DNA of 64,000 bases from Metapseudomonas sp043392685. GTDB taxonomy: Bacteria; Pseudomonadota; Gammaproteobacteria; Pseudomonadales; Pseudomonadaceae. Both the position numbers and the translations under genes were made by a program. The notes below the pieces were generated by a model. That model saw only the letters and a program-made list of their open reading frames with translations. It was not told the origin of the DNA and made no database searches. How positions within the stretch are numbered: the stretch's first letter is position 1; the number at the start of each line of letters is the position of its first letter. The stretch is from assembly GCA_043392685.1 (NCBI GenBank), contig JBHZGM010000021.1. The stretch is one strand, 5' to 3'. Below are positions 52,392 through 61,415 of this stretch, piece by piece.

Positions 52392-54298
52392 GCGACGACG
52401 CCCAGCGCTGGAAAAGCAAATACCTGGAAAGCCTCGAAGAACAGGAAAAGCTGGAAAAGCGCTGGGATGCCCGTCTCGACCTGCTGCGTCGTGGCCTGGT
52501 GCGCAGCTCCCTGGCGGCCGAGGGCTCCGACAAGGCGGTCGACCAGTGCATGCAGGAGCTGCGCGAAATCATCCGCGGCGAGCAGATGGACGCCGGCCTC
52601 GCGGCCCTGATTCCGCGCCTGGAAAAGGCCGTGCTGGACTCCGAGCAACGCCGCCAGCAGCGTGTGGAACAGAACGTCAGCGCCCTGACCGGCATCACCA
52701 GCCGCCTGCTCGCCCTCGACCTGCCGCGTGAAGTGCGCAAGGGTCTCAAGCAGTTCGCCAAGCGCATTGATGAACGTGCGCGCCAGTCCCGTGAGCTGCC
52801 GGCCGTGCTGGCCGAGCTAGGCATGCTCCAGGGCCAGGCGCTACAGGCGCTGGTCGGTGAAGACACGGCGGTCGCCAGGCCCGGTCTGCTGCAGCGCCTG
52901 CTCGGCAGCGGGCGCGACGCGCCTTCGGCCGACACCGCGCCTGCCACTCCGCAAGACGAACAGCCTTCCCCGGCGGGCGAAGCCGCTCCTCCGGCAGAGG
53001 CCCTGCCCGAGCCCGCTGATCAGCGACCGCCGAGCGAAGCCGAAGCTGCTTCCCCCCGCCCGCTGCCGGCCTCCATCGAGCCCGCCGCGGCTGCCCCGGC
53101 GCACAACAGCACCCTCGACAGCCTGCCGCTGGCCGCCGCCATCCTGATCGGGGAGGGCGACCCCGAGTACGCCCTGCCGGCCATGCCGGAGCCCGGCTAC
53201 AGCGCCATCGCGCCCCACGTGGCCGACAGCCTGCGTTCATTGCTCGATGAGCTGGACCTGCCGGAACATCACCAGCCCCAGGCCGCGATGCTGCGCCAGC
53301 GCCTGGAGGGCGGGCTCAACTGGTACGAACTGGTGCCGGTGCTGGATGACTTCCGCGTGCTGGTGCTGGCGGTGACCGACACTGGCCACCGCGAGTTCGC
53401 CGGCTACCTGAAACAGCTCAACCAGCGCCTGGCGCAGTTTCTCGAACACCTCGGCGCCGCCCAGGAAGGCTATGCCGAGTCGCTGGACAGCGCCCGCGCC
53501 CTGGACCAGCAGCTGCGCGAACAGGTCAGCGGCCTGCAGGCCAGCGTGCAGGACGCCACCGACCTGGAGCATCTGAAGCAGAGCCTGGAACACCGCCTCG
53601 ACGGTCTGCTCGACACCATGGACCGCTACCAGCAGCAGCGCTCGGCTCGCGAACAGGAAGTGAACCAGCGCCTGCAGGCGCTGATGGCCCGGGTGGCGAA
53701 CATGGAAGACGAAGCCAGGGCTTTCCACGACAACCTCGAGGCCCAGCGCCAGAAGGCCCTGCAGGACCCCCTGACCGGCCTGCCCAACCGCGCCGCCTGG
53801 AACGAGCGCCTGGAGCTCGAACAGGCCCGGCAGCAGCGCTACGGCGGCGACCTGCTGCTGGCGGTGATCGACATCGACCACTTCAAGCGCATCAACGACG
53901 GCTTCGGCCACCTGGCCGGCGACAAGGTGTTGAAGATCATCGCCGGCGAGCTCAGCCGGCGCCTGCGCAAGACCGACTTCATTGCCCGCTTCGGCGGCGA
54001 GGAGTTCGTCCTGCTGCTGCCTTCCACCCCCGTGGAGGGCGGCGAGCGATTGCTGGAAGACCTGCGTGCGGCCATCGAAGCCTGCCCCTTCCACTTCAAG
54101 GGCGAGCGGGTGTCCATCACCCTCTCTGCCGGGCTGGCCAGCCTGGTGCCCGGTGAGCCCGGTGACGCCGTCTTCCAGCGTGCCGACCAGGCGCTCTATC
54201 GGGCCAAGCATCAGGGGCGCAATCGCGTCGTGCTGGCGCAGCCGCCGTCCGGACGCGGCGAAACCGGCGCGCAGGGTCAGGCCGCGCTGGAGATATAA
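52388..54298 (+). CDS. Diguanylate cyclase (GGDEF protein)
   Basis: 636 residues, soluble. An N-terminal helical region (about 1-150) and a low-complexity Ala/Pro/Glu linker (170-235) are followed by a coiled-coil sensory region (about 380-470) and a C-terminal GGDEF domain (about 480-630). The active site G536-G-E-E-F540 is an active variant. An inhibitory I-site R527-K-T-D530 lies five residues before it, so product feedback is expected. Makes cyclic-di-GMP. Corresponds by position to a P. aeruginosa GGDEF gene near dsbA; start 52388 is coupled to the EEP gene. Confidence 0.93.
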   Translation: MSDDAQRWKSKYLESLEEQEKLEKRWDARLDLLRRGLVRSSLAAEGSDKAVDQCMQELREIIRGEQMDAGLAALIPRLEKAVLDSEQRRQQRVEQNVSALTGITSRLLALDLPREVRKGLKQFAKRIDERARQSRELPAVLAELGMLQGQALQALVGEDTAVARPGLLQRLLGSGRDAPSADTAPATPQDEQPSPAGEAAPPAEALPEPADQRPPSEAEAASPRPLPASIEPAAAAPAHNSTLDSLPLAAAILIGEGDPEYALPAMPEPGYSAIAPHVADSLRSLLDELDLPEHHQPQAAMLRQRLEGGLNWYELVPVLDDFRVLVLAVTDTGHREFAGYLKQLNQRLAQFLEHLGAAQEGYAESLDSARALDQQLREQVSGLQASVQDATDLEHLKQSLEHRLDGLLDTMDRYQQQRSAREQEVNQRLQALMARVANMEDEARAFHDNLEAQRQKALQDPLTGLPNRAAWNERLELEQARQQRYGGDLLLAVIDIDHFKRINDGFGHLAGDKVLKIIAGELSRRLRKTDFIARFGGEEFVLLLPSTPVEGGERLLEDLRAAIEACPFHFKGERVSITLSAGLASLVPGEPGDAVFQRADQALYRAKHQGRNRVVLAQPPSGRGETGAQGQAALEI

Positions 54299-55695
54299 GG
54301 CTTCCAGTTTTCCGGAATGTGCTCCAGGCGCGGATAGTCGAGCCCGGCGAACTGCGGTTCGCTGAGCATGAACGGCGTGTGCCGCTGTTCAATCGGCAGG
54401 CCGCGCAGCTCCGGTAGCCAGAGGCTGACGTAGGTCGCTTGCGGATCGTACTGGCGGGCCTGGCGCAGGGCGTTGAAGGCCCTAGCGCGTTGCGGGTCGC
54501 TGGCGACGCCGGCGAGGTAGGCCCAGTTGCCCCAGTTGCTCGCCGGGTCGTAGTCCAGCAGGTGTTCTTCGAACCAGGCCGCGCCGTAGCGCCAGTCCTG
54601 CTGCAGGTCGTTGACCAGGTAGGCGGCGACTATCTGGCGACCACGACTGGACATCCAGCCGGTCGCCATCAGCTCGCGCATGTTGGCGTCCACCAGCGGC
54701 ATGCCGGTGCGTCCGTTGCACCAGTGCAGGTAGCGCTCATCGAGGTTTTTCGCGGCCTGTGCGGTGGCTTTCAGGCCATCGGCGCGGAACAGGGCATTGC
54801 CGTAGCGCAGCATCGTCCAGCGGAAGAACTCGCGCCAGAGCAGCTCCATCCGCAATTGCTCGGTGGACTTGTTGCGGCCGTGCTGTCCCTCCAGGCGGTG
54901 CAGCTCGGCGGCCACGCGGCGTGGCGACAGGCTGCCATTGGCCAGCCAGGGCGACAGCTTGGACGAATACTCGCTGCCGATCATGCCGTTGCGCGATTCC
55001 TGGTACTGATGCACGCCCTGGGTTTCCCACAGGTAATCGCGCAGCCGCGCCAGGGCCGCCGGTTCGCCGCCGGAAAACGGAAAGGCGGTGGCCGGCACCC
55101 CCTGGGGTTCGCCAAGGCCCAGGCGGGACAAGGTCGGCAGCGGCTCCATCAGGCTGGCCGCACCACTGGGCAGCGGAGGCAGGCTTTGGGGGGCGGGGCG
55201 CGGCTGGAAGACATGCAGGCGAGATTCCAGCAGATCGCGGAACTGATTGAAGACCGAGGGCAGCTCGGTCAGTGGACGGGGCAGCTCTTCCTCGCGCAGC
55301 AGGTTGTTGCCCGGCAGCTCGGTCAGCGGCACCTCCAGCGCCTGGCGCACCCGGCGCAGCTCATCGCGCTCGTAGGGCGCCATCTCTTCCAGGGTCAGCA
55401 CTTCATCCAGGCCCAGGTGCTCCACCAGGGTGGGAATCACCAGTTCGGCGCGGCCCTGCACCACCATCAACCGCGAGCCATGCTGGCGCAGGCCCGCATC
55501 CAGCGCCGCCAGGCTTTCCAGCAGGAAACGCGCGCGATGCACGCCGAGCCGGCGCGTGCCGAAGGGCGAGGGACGCAGCAGGTCGGGATTGAAGACATAG
55601 AGTGGCAACAGGCGCTCCGCCTGGAGCCCTGTTTGGAGCGCCGGGTGATCGTCGAGCCTGAGATCCTGCTTCAACCAGAGCAGCGCGCGGCGCAT
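54277..55695 (-). CDS. DASH-family cryptochrome/photolyase
   Basis: 472 residues. N-terminal alpha/beta antenna domain (LLWLKQDLRLDDHPAL) and C-terminal FAD domain with EYSSKLSPWLANGSLSPR, WREFFRW, NGRTGMPLVDANMRELMATGWMSSRGRQIVA, then DYDPASNWGNWAYLAGV and DPQATYVSLWLPEL, the last two typical of the DASH group. DASH proteins repair CPDs in single-stranded DNA or act as light sensors. Its 3' end overlaps the diguanylate cyclase gene by 22 bases, convergently. Confidence 0.93.
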   Translation of the reverse strand: MRRALLWLKQDLRLDDHPALQTGLQAERLLPLYVFNPDLLRPSPFGTRRLGVHRARFLLESLAALDAGLRQHGSRLMVVQGRAELVIPTLVEHLGLDEVLTLEEMAPYERDELRRVRQALEVPLTELPGNNLLREEELPRPLTELPSVFNQFRDLLESRLHVFQPRPAPQSLPPLPSGAASLMEPLPTLSRLGLGEPQGVPATAFPFSGGEPAALARLRDYLWETQGVHQYQESRNGMIGSEYSSKLSPWLANGSLSPRRVAAELHRLEGQHGRNKSTEQLRMELLWREFFRWTMLRYGNALFRADGLKATAQAAKNLDERYLHWCNGRTGMPLVDANMRELMATGWMSSRGRQIVAAYLVNDLQQDWRYGAAWFEEHLLDYDPASNWGNWAYLAGVASDPQRARAFNALRQARQYDPQATYVSLWLPELRGLPIEQRHTPFMLSEPQFAGLDYPRLEHIPENWKPYISSAA

Positions 55696-55815
55696 GGCGG
55701 TCTTCCTCGGCGGGGACTTCCCTTACCTACAACATTACCCGCGGCAGTCTTTTTCACCTTGCCGTTCATCCCCGCCGACAGGCCCCATGTCCGATAACCC
55801 GCGGTGGCAGTGGGC

Positions 55816-55891
55816 TATAATCCGCGCCCTTTTTCTCCCGGGGCAGCCTCCGGGGAAGATTTCGCAACAGCTTCACCCTCCACCCCGGGAG
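55816..55891 (+). promoter_or_regulatory. Candidate promoter and structured leader of marC
   Basis: TATAAT at 55816-55821 followed by a GC-rich discriminator. Then inverted segments ctcccgggg (55835-55843) and ccccgggag (55883-55891) could pair in the leader. No good -35 (gataac). The gap 55696-55955 otherwise contains no gene I would defend. Confidence 0.4.
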
Positions 55892-55955
55892 CTGCGCGCA
55901 GACGCCAGCGCAGCGGCCCATTACACTTCTGCCCATTGGTTCAGGGGAGCAACCC

Positions 55956-56549
55956 ATGGAAATCCTCGGCATTGCCGTCTTGATCTTTCTGGTCACCGAT
56001 CCCTTCGGCAACATCGCCATCTTTATCGCCGCCCTCAAGGGCGTGGCCCCCGAGCGCCGTCTCAAGGTGGCGCTGCGCGAGTTGCTGTTCGCCCTCGCCC
56101 TGCTCCTCTTGTTCCTCACCTTCGGTGACAAGATCCTCAGCGGGCTGGGCCTGTCCCGCGAGTCCATCGCCATCGCCGGCGGGATCATCCTTTTCATCAT
56201 CGCCCTGCGCCTGATCTTCCCGCGTCCGGAAGGCGTGCTCGGCGACCTGCCCGGCGGCGAGCCGATGCTGGTGCCCCTGGCCACCCCGGCCGTGGCCGGT
56301 CCGTCGGCCCTCGCCGTGCTGATGACCCTGCGCAACACCCACCAGGGCGAGCTCTGGGAGCTCTATGTGGCGGTGATCCTGGCCTGGGCCTGCACCGCCC
56401 TGATCCTGCTGCAGGCCGCCTTTCTCCAGCGCTTCCTCGGCGATCGCGGGCTGATGGCCGTGGAACGCCTGACCGGCATGCTGCTGATCATGCTCAGCAT
56501 CGACATGCTGCTCGACAACCTGCAAAGCATCCTGCACCTGACCCCATGA
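55956..56549 (+). CDS. MarC/YhgN-family membrane protein
   Basis: 197 residues, six predicted helices. Family motifs FLVTDPFGNIAIFI near residue 10 and PLATPAVAGPSALAVLMT near 108. Inner-membrane protein of unknown function; once linked to multiple antibiotic resistance but that role was withdrawn for E. coli MarC. The stop overlaps the amidase start (ATGA). Confidence 0.92.
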   Translation: MEILGIAVLIFLVTDPFGNIAIFIAALKGVAPERRLKVALRELLFALALLLLFLTFGDKILSGLGLSRESIAIAGGIILFIIALRLIFPRPEGVLGDLPGGEPMLVPLATPAVAGPSALAVLMTLRNTHQGELWELYVAVILAWACTALILLQAAFLQRFLGDRGLMAVERLTGMLLIMLSIDMLLDNLQSILHLTP

Positions 56550-57325
56550 AGTCCTTCGTTCTAAGCCTCGCCTTGCTGCTGCTGGGCGGTTGCGCCGGCG
56601 GGCTGCAAATCGACGACAGCCATCGCTCGGTGAGCCAGAGCAGCCGCGTGCAGTACGTGGTGCTGCACTACACCTCCACCGATATGCAGAGTTCCCTGCG
56701 CCTGCTGACCCGCGACGGCGTCAGCAGCCATTACCTGATCGGCGACCACCCGGCGAAGATCTACCGCCTGGTGGACGAAACCCGCCGCGCCTGGCATGCC
56801 GGGGAAAGCGAATGGCAGGGCCGCACCTGGCTGAACGCCAGCACCATCGGCATCGAGCTGGTCAACGATGGCTATCGCGAAGCCCCGGGTGGCCGCGTCT
56901 ACCAGCCTTTCAGCGACGAGCAGATCGACGCCCTGATCCTGCTCCTCAAGGACATCGTCCAGCGCCACAACCTGCCCCCCGGCAGCATCATCGGTCACAG
57001 CGACATCGCTCCCCAGCGCAAGGTCGACCCGGGCCCGCTGTTCCCCTGGAAACGCCTGGCCGACGCTGGCCTGGTGCCCTGGCCGGACGCCAGCGCGGTG
57101 GCCCGCCAGCAGGCACGCTTTGCCATGGCCCTGCCCACCGTCGGCTGGTTCCAGCAGCAGCTGGCGCGCCAGGGTTACACCACGCCGCAGACCGGCGTGC
57201 TGGACAAGGAAACCCGCAACGTCATCGCCGCCTTCCAGATGAAGTACCGCCAGCGGCTGTTCGACGGCCAGCCCGACGCCGAAACCGCCGCGCTGTTGCT
57301 GGTGCTCAACGGGATGCCGCATTAG
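56546..57325 (+). CDS. Lipoprotein N-acetylmuramoyl-L-alanine amidase (AmpDh2-like)
   Basis: 259 residues. Lipobox LGGC with Cys about residue 16, then an amidase_2 domain with zinc ligands expected in VLHYTST (His), AWHAGES and GHSDIAPQRKVDPG (final His/Asp). A C-terminal peptidoglycan-binding domain (about 195-255: TVGWFQQQLARQGYTTPQTGVLDKETRNVIAAFQ) follows. Cleaves the amide bond between MurNAc and stem peptide in the periplasm. By position matches P. aeruginosa ampDh2. Confidence 0.93.
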   Translation: MKSFVLSLALLLLGGCAGGLQIDDSHRSVSQSSRVQYVVLHYTSTDMQSSLRLLTRDGVSSHYLIGDHPAKIYRLVDETRRAWHAGESEWQGRTWLNASTIGIELVNDGYREAPGGRVYQPFSDEQIDALILLLKDIVQRHNLPPGSIIGHSDIAPQRKVDPGPLFPWKRLADAGLVPWPDASAVARQQARFAMALPTVGWFQQQLARQGYTTPQTGVLDKETRNVIAAFQMKYRQRLFDGQPDAETAALLLVLNGMPH

Positions 57326-57371
57326 GGCTCGAGCGACGAATCCACCTGCGGTACGGACTTCTCGTGGTACG

Positions 57372-57455
57372 GGTGAATTCATTGGCCAAAGGCAGCGTAG
57401 CTGCCCCTTTCAACCCTGCTGGCATGCCTTCGGCCTGCTTGGCGAATGAATCGGC
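57372..57455. repeat. REP-like doublet
   Basis: ggtgaattcattggccaaag … gcttggcgaatgaatcg, inverted arms with internal hairpin GGCAGCGTAGCTGCC. Lies in the 255-base gap 57326-57580 between convergent genes; the remainder holds no gene I can support. Confidence 0.8.
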
Positions 57456-57580
57456 TATGTTTGCGTGAGCTGTTGCATGTCTAACGGACCAAAACGCCGT
57501 AGTCCTCCCGGACACCGCGCGGAATCGTTGCGCAGGGGGACGAGCGGCATGAAAGCAGCGCCTGTGAGGGACTTCAGCCC

Positions 57581-59356
57581 CTACACCGGCAAGGTCATAT
57601 AGAACTGCGCACCCTGCCCCGGCCGTGAATAGAGGCCGACACGTCCGCCGTGCAATTGCACGATCTCCTTGAACAGCGCCAGGCCCAGGCCGGCGCCGCC
57701 CTTGCGGTGGCCGACCTGCACGAAGGGTTCGAAGATCCGCGCCTGCTGGCTGAAAGGCACGCCGTCGCCGTCGTCCGTCACGCTGACCAGCACCCGTTCG
57801 CCGTGACGCCGGGCCTCCAGGCGGATGTGTCCGCCGTCCGGACTGTGACGGATGGCATTGCCCATCAGGTTGTCCAGCGCCCGCTCGATCTGCAGGCGGT
57901 CCAGTTTCACCTGCGGCAGCGGCGGGTGCAGTTCCAGCTCGATCTCGATGCCGCGTTCGCCGGCCTGGGCGCTGAAGCGCTGGCGCAAGGCGCAGAGCAG
58001 CTCTTCCAGGTCGCAAGGGGTACGCTCCAGGGCCTGCACGCCGCTCTGGTAGCGGGAGAAGTCCAGCAGGTCGTTGATCAGCCGCACCAGCCGCTGCATC
58101 TCTTCGTCCACCGTGGTCAGCAGGTCGGCCTCGCGGCTTTCCGGGTCGAAGCGCAGGCGCTCATTGAGCAGCCCGAAGGCCATCTGCATGCCGGTCACCG
58201 GCGTCCGCAATTCGTGGGAGGCACGCAGCACGAACTCCTTGCGTACCCGCTCAAAGGCGCGTTCCTCGGTCACGTCGCGCAGCACCATCACGCCGCCGAG
58301 CAGGCGCCCACCTTCCAGCGCCACCGGGACCATGCGCCAGCTCAGCAGGCGCTGTTCGGCGTCGACCATGACCACCAGGTCCTCGGGCTCGCTCTCCAGA
58401 GCGTCGCCGCGCAGTACGCGCTGGGCCTGCTCGTCCAGTTCCGGTCGGCCGAGTGCCTTCGACAGGAGGAGGCCGTACGGCGGCTCCTCCCAGGACAACT
58501 GCAGCAGGGCCACCGGATTCGCGTGCTGGATGCGTCCCTGGCGATCGAGGATCAGCAAACCGTCATCGATGCTGTCGAGCACCGCCTTCAGGCGCTGCTG
58601 CTCGCCCAGCAATTTCTCCACGTTGGTTTCCTTGAACATGCGCAGGGCCTCGGTCATCAGGCCGAAGCGGCGGATCAGCGCAGCCATCTCGTTCACCGGC
58701 GACAACGGCAGGGTGACCTGGAAATCTCCCCGCCCCACCTGGTCGGCCGCCTTGGCCAGGGCGTCGATGGGGGCGCCGAAGCGGCGGGCGATGCCCTGGG
58801 CGGTGATGAAACCGATCAACAGCACGGCAACGCTGACCAGTCCGAGCAGCCCGGCGATCAGCTGGGCGCGGTCACGGGTCGCCGTTTCCGCCGTCCTGAC
58901 GATGGCCAGGGCATGACGTTGCAGCTCCGCCAGATCGCCGCGCAGGGCTTCCAGGGCGCGGTCGGTCTCGCGCTGGTCCAGCAGGCTCGTGCGCAGGTCG
59001 GCAGGCTGGCGCACAACATCGAGGAAGACCTGGTAGGAGGCTGCAATCTTTTCGAACTGCTCGTGGGCCTGCGGGTCGGCGGTCGAATCCAGGCCTTCCT
59101 GCAGCGCCTCCATGAACTTCTGCTGGGCGTCCTGCAGGGCCGCGACGTCTACTTCCTCGCCCAGCAGATTGACCATCTGGTCGCCCAGGTGCTGGCGCAT
59201 GCGCTGGCCGAGGTCGAGGGTGGTGAAGGACTGGTTGATCAGCCGCTCCCGGGAGCCGGCGATCTGGGTCACGCTGACCAGCCCCAGTAGCAGGCCCACG
59301 AGGGCGACGGTGATCAGCGCCGAGATGCTCAGGAACAGCCGCGTGCGCAGTCGCAT
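57581..59356 (-). CDS. kinB: Alginate sensor histidine kinase KinB
   Basis: 591 residues. Two membrane helices (about 9-30 and 168-190) flank a periplasmic sensor region. A HAMP linker follows, then a PAS domain (about 262-360: VLDSIDDGLLILDRQGRIQHANP) and the kinase core with phosphorylated His381 (ASHELRTP). The ATP-binding domain has DNLMGNAIRHSP and DDGDGVPF, then GGAGLGLALFK. Phosphorylates AlgB. Lies 14 bases downstream of algB in the same operon. Confidence 0.96.
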   Translation of the reverse strand: MRLRTRLFLSISALITVALVGLLLGLVSVTQIAGSRERLINQSFTTLDLGQRMRQHLGDQMVNLLGEEVDVAALQDAQQKFMEALQEGLDSTADPQAHEQFEKIAASYQVFLDVVRQPADLRTSLLDQRETDRALEALRGDLAELQRHALAIVRTAETATRDRAQLIAGLLGLVSVAVLLIGFITAQGIARRFGAPIDALAKAADQVGRGDFQVTLPLSPVNEMAALIRRFGLMTEALRMFKETNVEKLLGEQQRLKAVLDSIDDGLLILDRQGRIQHANPVALLQLSWEEPPYGLLLSKALGRPELDEQAQRVLRGDALESEPEDLVVMVDAEQRLLSWRMVPVALEGGRLLGGVMVLRDVTEERAFERVRKEFVLRASHELRTPVTGMQMAFGLLNERLRFDPESREADLLTTVDEEMQRLVRLINDLLDFSRYQSGVQALERTPCDLEELLCALRQRFSAQAGERGIEIELELHPPLPQVKLDRLQIERALDNLMGNAIRHSPDGGHIRLEARRHGERVLVSVTDDGDGVPFSQQARIFEPFVQVGHRKGGAGLGLALFKEIVQLHGGRVGLYSRPGQGAQFYMTLPV

Positions 59357-59370
59357 CGCCGTTGCCTCGT

Positions 59371-60717
59371 TCAGAGGCCGTAGAGCTTGCGCTTGCGGTA
59401 CAGGGTGGAAGCGTCGATGCCGAGGGTGCGGGCGGCCTGGTCCAGGGTGTCGCTGCTGGCCAGCACCCCGGCGATATGCGCCCGCTCCAGTTCCTCCAGG
59501 CTCAGCGGTCCGCCCACACGCGGCGCGTTGGCGGCGGGCGCGTCGCCCAGGCCCAGGTGGCTGACGTCCACCACCTCCTGGTTGCAGATGATGCTGGCGC
59601 GCTCGATCACGTTGCGCAGCTCGCGCACATTGCCCGGCCAGCGGTAACCCTGCAGCGCCGCGATCGCCTCTTCACTGAAGGCGCGCGCGGGGCGCCCGTA
59701 TTCGCCGACGAAGCGCGCCAGGAAGCGTTCGGCGAGGTCGAGGATGTCTTCGTGGCGCTCGCGCAGCGGCGGCAGGCTGAGGGCGATCACATTGATGCGG
59801 TAGAGCAGGTCCTCGCGGAAGCGGCCATCGCGGGACATTTCCTCCAGGTCGAGGTTGGTGGCGGCGAGGATGCGCACGTCGGCACGGCGGGTCACCGGGT
59901 CGCCCACACGCTCGTATTCCTTGTCCTGGATGAAGCGCAGCAGCTTGGGCTGCAGGCTCAGGGGGAAGTCGCCGATCTCATCGAGGAACAGGGTTCCGCC
60001 ATCGGCCTGGCTGACCCGGCCGAGGGTGCTTTCACTCGCCCCGGTGAAGGCGCCACGGTTGTGACCGAACAGCTCGCTTTCCATGAGGTCGGCCGAGAGC
60101 GAAGGACAGTTGACGGTGACGAAGGACTTCTTCGCCCGCTTGCTCCAGCTGTGGATGGCGCGGGCCAGCTCACCCTTGCCGGTGCCGGATTCGCCGAGGA
60201 GAAGGATGTTGGCGTCGGTGCCGGCCACCTGTCGCGCGGTTTCCAGCACCGTCATCATCGCCGGGCTCTCGGACGCCAGGCCATCGCCCGCGCGGCGCAT
60301 CTCGCCTTCCAGGACTTCCAGGCGGGCGGTGAGCTGGCACATTTCCAGCTGTTTGGCCGCCGCCATGCGCAGCTGGTCCGGGCTGCAGGGTTTGACCAGG
60401 TAATCGGCGGCACCGGCCTGCATGGCGTCCACCGCCGTATCCACCGCCGAATGCGCGGTGACGATCACCACACGCATCCAGGGCGCCTGCACGCGCATCT
60501 GCGCCAGTACGTCCAGGCCGTTGTCCTCGCCCAGGCGCAGGTCGAGGAAGCACAGGTCGAACACCTGCCGTTGCAGGATCGCCTCGGCCTGGGCCGCGCT
60601 GCCCGCCGTGGCGACGCTGTAGCCCTCGTCCTCGAGGCAGTAACGGAAAGTGCGCAGGATGGCGGCTTCGTCATCCACCAAGAGAATTCGTCCCTGGTTC
60701 TCGCTTGCCTGTTCCAT
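59371..60717 (-). CDS. algB: NtrC-type response regulator AlgB
   Basis: 448 residues from ATG 60717; the in-frame start at 60741 is less like the family. Receiver domain with phospho-acceptor Asp59 (FLDLRLGEDNG), then a sigma-54 AAA+ domain (about 150-380: GESGTGKGELA Walker A, GAFTGAS sigma-54 loop, DEIGDFPLSLQPKLLRF, GNVRELRNV). A Fis-type HTH ends the protein (LDQAARTLGIDASTLYRKRKLYGL). Controls alginate and virulence genes in Pseudomonas. Divergent from the sigma-54 promoter at 60875. Confidence 0.97.
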   Translation of the reverse strand: MEQASENQGRILLVDDEAAILRTFRYCLEDEGYSVATAGSAAQAEAILQRQVFDLCFLDLRLGEDNGLDVLAQMRVQAPWMRVVIVTAHSAVDTAVDAMQAGAADYLVKPCSPDQLRMAAAKQLEMCQLTARLEVLEGEMRRAGDGLASESPAMMTVLETARQVAGTDANILLLGESGTGKGELARAIHSWSKRAKKSFVTVNCPSLSADLMESELFGHNRGAFTGASESTLGRVSQADGGTLFLDEIGDFPLSLQPKLLRFIQDKEYERVGDPVTRRADVRILAATNLDLEEMSRDGRFREDLLYRINVIALSLPPLRERHEDILDLAERFLARFVGEYGRPARAFSEEAIAALQGYRWPGNVRELRNVIERASIICNQEVVDVSHLGLGDAPAANAPRVGGPLSLEELERAHIAGVLASSDTLDQAARTLGIDASTLYRKRKLYGL

Positions 60718-60764
60718 GATCTCGCTCCATTTCCGCGTCATAGAAAGTTAGTCCAAGAATCGTC

Positions 60765-60808
60765 GTGCAAGTTGCACGTGCTTTTTCTGCAGGCCTTGCA
60801 GCATGCAA
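60765..60808. promoter_or_regulatory. Paired TTGCA palindromes, candidate enhancer
   Basis: Two perfect palindromes, GTGCAA-G-TTGCAC (60765-60777) and TTGCA-GCA-TGCAA (60796-60808), share the TTGCA/TGCAA half-site. They lie 67-110 bases upstream of the -24 element of a sigma-54 promoter, the usual distance for a bacterial enhancer. In the 440-base gap between algB and the next gene. The binding protein is unknown; AlgB is the obvious candidate. Confidence 0.55.
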
Positions 60809-60874
60809 GCACAGCAATGCCTGGGCTGGACGCTAACTCGCTGATTGACAGGGAAACTCTTCCAATCGAGCGAC

Positions 60875-60889
60875 TGGCACAGGCCTTGC
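60875..60889 (+). promoter_or_regulatory. Sigma-54 promoter (-24/-12)
   Basis: TGGCAC-AGGCC-TTGC matches the RpoN consensus TGGCAC-N5-TTGCA in both invariant elements and spacing; only the last base is G instead of A/T. It points right, toward the small gene at 61158. Predicted transcript starts near 60901, leaving a leader of about 257 bases with no gene I can support. Confidence 0.82.
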
Positions 60890-61157
60890 GATATTCCCGG
60901 TACCTGAAGGCGCGTCGGTCTTTCCACCTCTTGTGACCTCTGCGCACCGCAGGAGCACTCCGCCTGGAACAGGGAGGTTCCGGGCCTTTTGAAAGGCGGC
61001 GAGCCGTCCGCGGAGCCGGGCGGGAGTGTCCGCTGGAGTTGACAGGGAAGCCGGCGCAAGCGAGTGAACTTCAGCTGTATTCGGAGCCCCGGGTGGCACG
61101 GGCCGCGCTCGTGGTCCCGAGGTCGATCGAACATCCGCCCAAGGGGAGGATTCGAGA

Positions 61158-61394
61158 ATGAAAGGTTTCCAGTGGCACTCGCCCAGGTGGCTCATGGTGC
61201 TGGTGATCGGGCTTCTGGCAGTGCTCGGCATGTTCGCCGACTACCTCCTGCACGAAGGTGCCCGGCCTGCGCTGCCGCAGATCCCCGCGGAACAGAGCAG
61301 TAGCACGGCACCGGTGCGGGCCGACGGGCCGCTGCACGAAGTGAGTCAGCCCGTGCAGAGCGAAGTCGCTACCCAGCTGCGCTGGGTCTTCTGA
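61158..61394 (+). CDS. Small membrane protein, unknown
   Basis: 78 residues from ATG 61158, with AAGGGGAGG upstream, a very strong ribosome site. One hydrophobic segment (about 11-30, WLMVLVIGLLAVLGMFADYLL) near the N-terminus, then a polar tail rich in Pro/Ser/Gln ending VATQLRWVF. No domain I recognise. First coding sequence after the sigma-54 promoter. Confidence 0.7.
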   Translation: MKGFQWHSPRWLMVLVIGLLAVLGMFADYLLHEGARPALPQIPAEQSSSTAPVRADGPLHEVSQPVQSEVATQLRWVF

Positions 61395-61415
61395 TTTCGC
61401 AGAAGGAGTCTCGCC

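Noticed and set aside
57650..60936. Antisense frames of 546 and 524 codons opposite kinB and algB
   Set aside because: Both genes have intact functional motifs; the opposite frames do not resemble proteins.
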